This document shows, in pieces, positions 5,098 to 6,677 of a stretch of DNA of 6,677 nt. Positions within the stretch are counted from its first letter, which is position 1. Each line of letters begins with the position of its first letter. The stretch comes from Candidatus Buchananbacteria bacterium RIFCSPLOWO2_02_FULL_46_11b (GTDB lineage: Bacteria; Patescibacteriota; Patescibacteriia; Buchananbacterales; UBA6539). The notes beneath the pieces were generated by a model. It was given only the letters and a program-made list of their open reading frames with translations. It ran no database searches and was not told the origin of the DNA. The position numbers were made by a program, and so were the translations under genes. Where the stretch lies: NCBI GenBank assembly GCA_001817615.1, contig MHIR01000025.1, positions 1,077 to 7,753 on the forward strand. The letters run 5' to 3'.

Positions 5098-5191
5098 CCT
5101 GCCTCGCCATTACCCTGGATTATTAAACAGACATTTTAATCCGGTTCTAAAAGGTTTATTAGTAAAACATTTAAACGGCATGGCGGGCAGG
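5098..5191. repeat. Imperfect inverted repeat, 12 bp with one bulged base
   Basis: CCTGCCTCGCCAT (5098-5110) pairs with ATGGCGGGCAGG (5180-5191) if one T is bulged. The 69 bases between are AT-rich and contain a nested 6-bp stem. The whole is about 94 bp, the size of a small interspersed palindromic element, but a second copy would be needed to call it mobile. Confidence 0.6.
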
Positions 5192-5270
5192 TAAATTAAG
5201 CCAATTTTTGTGAAATCAGAGGCTTTTTTTGTTTAATGGCGTTTAAGATAGATAAGGGCTTTCTTTGTCA

Positions 5271-5376
5271 AGCCGTAAAAGCAAGATAAGCAAGATAGGC
5301 GAGATAAGCAAGATAAGAACTAAACTTAACTCTTATCTTGCTTATCTTGCTGAAAACTTATCTTGCTTTTACGGCT
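5271..5376. repeat. Nested 106-bp hairpin downstream of ftsZ
   Basis: The outer arms are AGCCGTAAAAGCAAGATAAG (5271-5290) and its exact reverse complement (5357-5376). The inner arms, 5299-5318 and 5331-5350, pair over 20 bp with one mismatch (G-T) and leave a 12-nt loop. An asymmetric internal loop of 8 and 6 bases separates the two stems. It lies 31 bases past the ftsZ stop, on a spot suited to transcript termination or 3'-end protection, but no U-run follows on the ftsZ strand. Confidence 0.9.
5281..5316. repeat. Four tandem copies of the 9-bp unit GCAAGATAA
   Basis: GCAAGATAA, GCAAGATAG, GCGAGATAA and GCAAGATAA follow without gaps. The complementary unit TTATCTTGC appears at 5333-5341, 5342-5350 and 5358-5366, so the hairpin is built from opposed copies of one short repeat. 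Confidence 0.9.
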
Positions 5377-5402
5377 GAACTTGCTGAACTTGCTGAACTT
5401 GC
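5376..5402. repeat. Three exact copies of the 9-bp unit TGAACTTGC after the ftsZ stop
   Basis: Three identical TGAACTTGC units fill 5376-5402. The array starts 5 bases after the ftsZ stop (5408-5410) on the minus strand. It shares its CTTGC end with the TTATCTTGC units of the hairpin and keeps the same 9-bp period. Confidence 0.9.
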
Positions 5403-5407
5403 TGATT

Positions 5408-6583
5408 TTACTTCATTTTTTTCCTGATAAACGCCGGAATTTCCAGCTCCTCTTCCTCTTCGGTTTTTTCGGCTGCCTGGCTAAAAAGCCTGGGGGCGGG
5501 TTTTTTCGGCAGCCGCTGGATTTCTTTCAGCTCCTCGTCGGCCTGGCGATTTTTAGTCTGAATGAATTCATTGGGCGTATAAACGGTTTCTTTGGCAAAA
5601 TAAGACTCCGGGGAAGATTTGCCTTCGCCCCGGCCGGAAAAGCCGGCGGCAATGACGGTGATTCTTACCTCGTCTTTCAGATTCTCGTCAATCACGGCCC
5701 CAAAAATTATCCTGGCGTTCGGATCGGACGACTGGGTGATGATTTTGGCCGCTTCGCTCACTTCATTCATGCTTAAATCCTTGCCGCCGACGACGGTAAA
5801 CAGAATGCCCTTGGCGCCTTCAATGGAAAGCTCTAATAAGGGGCTGGTAATCGCCGCTTTGGCCGCGTCGGTGGCCCGGTTCTCGCCGCTGCCCAAGCCG
5901 ACGCCCATCAAAGCCGAACCGGTGTCGCGCATAATCGTTTTTACGTCGGCAAAATCAACGTTAATCAGCCCGGGCACGGTGATAATCTCGGCAATGCCAG
6001 CCACGCCCTGCTGCAAGACTTCGTCGCAAATATCAAAAGCTTCAAGCAAAGAAGTTTTTTTGTCAATCACCTGCAATAAGCGGTCATTGGGAATAATCAC
6101 AATGGCGTCAACTTTATCTCTTAAATTAGCCAGGCCCCGCTCGGCAATTTCCTTGCGCTGGGCGCCTTCAAAACTGAAAGGCTTGGTCACCACGGCCAGG
6201 GTCAAAGCGCCGGCTTCCTTGGCCATATTGGCAATGACCGGCGCCGCGCCACTGCCCGTGCCGCCGCCCAGGCCGCAAGTGATAAAAACCATGTCCGCGC
6301 CTTTTAATAAATCGCGGATTTCATTCTGGCTTTCTTCGGCCGATTTTTCTCCCAATTCCGGGTCCATGCCCGCGCCCAAGCCGCGGGTGGTTAATTTGCC
6401 GATATGAAGGCGGGCATTGGCCTGGGAATGATGGAGGGCCTGGACATCAGTGTTAACGGCCAAAAATTCCACGCCCCGGATCTTGGATTTGACCATCCGA
6501 TTGACCGCCGAGCCGCCGGAACCGCCGACGCCGATGACCTTAATTTTGGCGAAAGTTTCTATTTCGGGTTTGATCTCGGCCAT
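5408..6583 (-). CDS. ftsZ: Cell division protein FtsZ
   Basis: FtsZ is the tubulin-like GTPase that polymerises at midcell into the division ring. The 391-residue protein is complete and near the usual length. The N-terminal GTP-binding domain shows IKVIGVGGSGGSAVNRM (14-30; the usual GGGGGNA is here GGSGGSA) and the signature loop ITCGLGGGTGSGAAP (101-115). The catalytic T7 loop is NVDFADVKTIM with Asn208, Asp210 and Asp213. A C-terminal domain runs to about 320 (ITVIAAGF), then a variable linker, an acidic EKTEEEEELE stretch and a conserved tail IPAFIRKK (382-389), which in other bacteria binds membrane tethers such as FtsA or SepF. The start is an ATG at 6583 with no Shine-Dalgarno; the frame matches the family from about residue 14. 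No ftsA or other division gene is visible, but only 94 bases upstream are present. Transcription runs into the 9-bp repeats just past the stop. Confidence 0.97.
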   Translation of the reverse strand: MAEIKPEIETFAKIKVIGVGGSGGSAVNRMVKSKIRGVEFLAVNTDVQALHHSQANARLHIGKLTTRGLGAGMDPELGEKSAEESQNEIRDLLKGADMVFITCGLGGGTGSGAAPVIANMAKEAGALTLAVVTKPFSFEGAQRKEIAERGLANLRDKVDAIVIIPNDRLLQVIDKKTSLLEAFDICDEVLQQGVAGIAEIITVPGLINVDFADVKTIMRDTGSALMGVGLGSGENRATDAAKAAITSPLLELSIEGAKGILFTVVGGKDLSMNEVSEAAKIITQSSDPNARIIFGAVIDENLKDEVRITVIAAGFSGRGEGKSSPESYFAKETVYTPNEFIQTKNRQADEELKEIQRLPKKPAPRLFSQAAEKTEEEEELEIPAFIRKKMK

Positions 6584-6677
6584 AGAGCAGCAATGAGTGA
6601 TTAATCTTAAAATATTATTAGACTATTTAATATGCTTTTATTCTAATTATGCCTAAGCACCAAATTCCAAATTGCAA

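Larger units (their letters stand above)
4970..5270. other. AT-rich spacer between the GxxExxY gene and the ftsZ 3' repeats
   Basis: No credible gene is seen. It contains a short possible stem (AATAAG with CTTATT, about 4986-5008), a 9-bp repeat array at 5061-5096, an imperfect inverted repeat at 5098-5191 with a smaller nested one (GGATTA at 5117-5122 with TAATCC at 5137-5142), and a T-rich stretch at 5223-5232. No convincing promoter for the GxxExxY gene could be picked out. Confidence 0.5.

Noticed and set aside
5088..5202. Integron attC-like site suggested by GTTAAGC near a long palindrome
   Set aside because: The core sites are not in the required orientation (RYYYAAC to the left, GTTRRRY to the right), and no integrase is present.
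5199..5232. Intrinsic terminator suggested by AAGCC, GGCTT and a T-run
   Set aside because: The stem would be only 5 bp around a loop of about 18 nt, too weak to call.
5281..5402. CRISPR-like array
   Set aside because: The units are 9 bp, contiguous and without unique spacers; they are tandem repeats, not CRISPR repeats.
6248..6254. GCCACTG, as found in the B12 box of cobalamin riboswitches
   Set aside because: It lies within ftsZ codons for the GGGTGSG region, without the rest of the riboswitch. No riboswitch was seen upstream of nrdJ or cobO either.
5619..6407. 262-codon plus-strand frame opposite ftsZ
   Set aside because: It is antisense to FtsZ codons, has no recognisable motif and its composition is that of a shadow frame.

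Overview
The window looks like a chromosomal segment of a Patescibacteria (CPR) bacterium, most likely Parcubacteria-like. This is inferred from the overall style: a secreted Ser/Thr-rich protein with a VYA-ATTIGSS signal-peptide junction, an FtsZ with an ITCGLGGGTGSG loop, a class II (B12-dependent) ribonucleotide reductase beside a corrinoid adenosyltransferase, weak or absent Shine-Dalgarno sites on most genes, and GC-rich genes separated by AT-rich spacers full of short periodic repeats. The standard genetic code fits, and all six complete genes end in TAA. No RNA gene, CRISPR array or insertion sequence was seen.

Layout. A secreted protein gene runs off the left edge (348 to 1, minus), driven by a good promoter with a perfect DnaA-box sequence just upstream. 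Next come a corrinoid adenosyltransferase gene (1146-625, minus) and a small coiled-coil gene 7 bp ahead of it (1420-1154, minus), probably one operon. Divergent from these is a lone plus-strand gene of unknown function (1584-1922) with a consensus promoter, a 30-bp perfect palindrome in its leader, a strong ribosome binding site and a classical terminator. It converges on nrdJ (4411-2033, minus). Upstream of nrdJ lies an AT-rich GxxExxY nuclease-like gene (4925-4518, minus) bracketed by inverted arrays of a CGC(G/A)AA motif. A 482-base spacer with nested hairpins and 9-bp repeats follows, then ftsZ (6583-5408, minus).

How the parts fit. NrdJ makes deoxynucleotides using adenosylcobalamin, and the CobO/BtuR-type enzyme makes that cofactor from salvaged corrinoid, so the two genes form one functional unit although they are probably transcribed separately. 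FtsZ is the division GTPase.

The most unusual features are non-coding. Each of the three conserved minus-strand genes (cobO, nrdJ, ftsZ) is followed within 3-13 bases of its stop codon by a tandem array of an 8- or 9-bp unit, and two of these arrays also form long perfect hairpins. Separately, the GxxExxY gene sits between helically phased inverted motif arrays and has a clearly different base composition, which suggests a small mobile or self-contained cassette.
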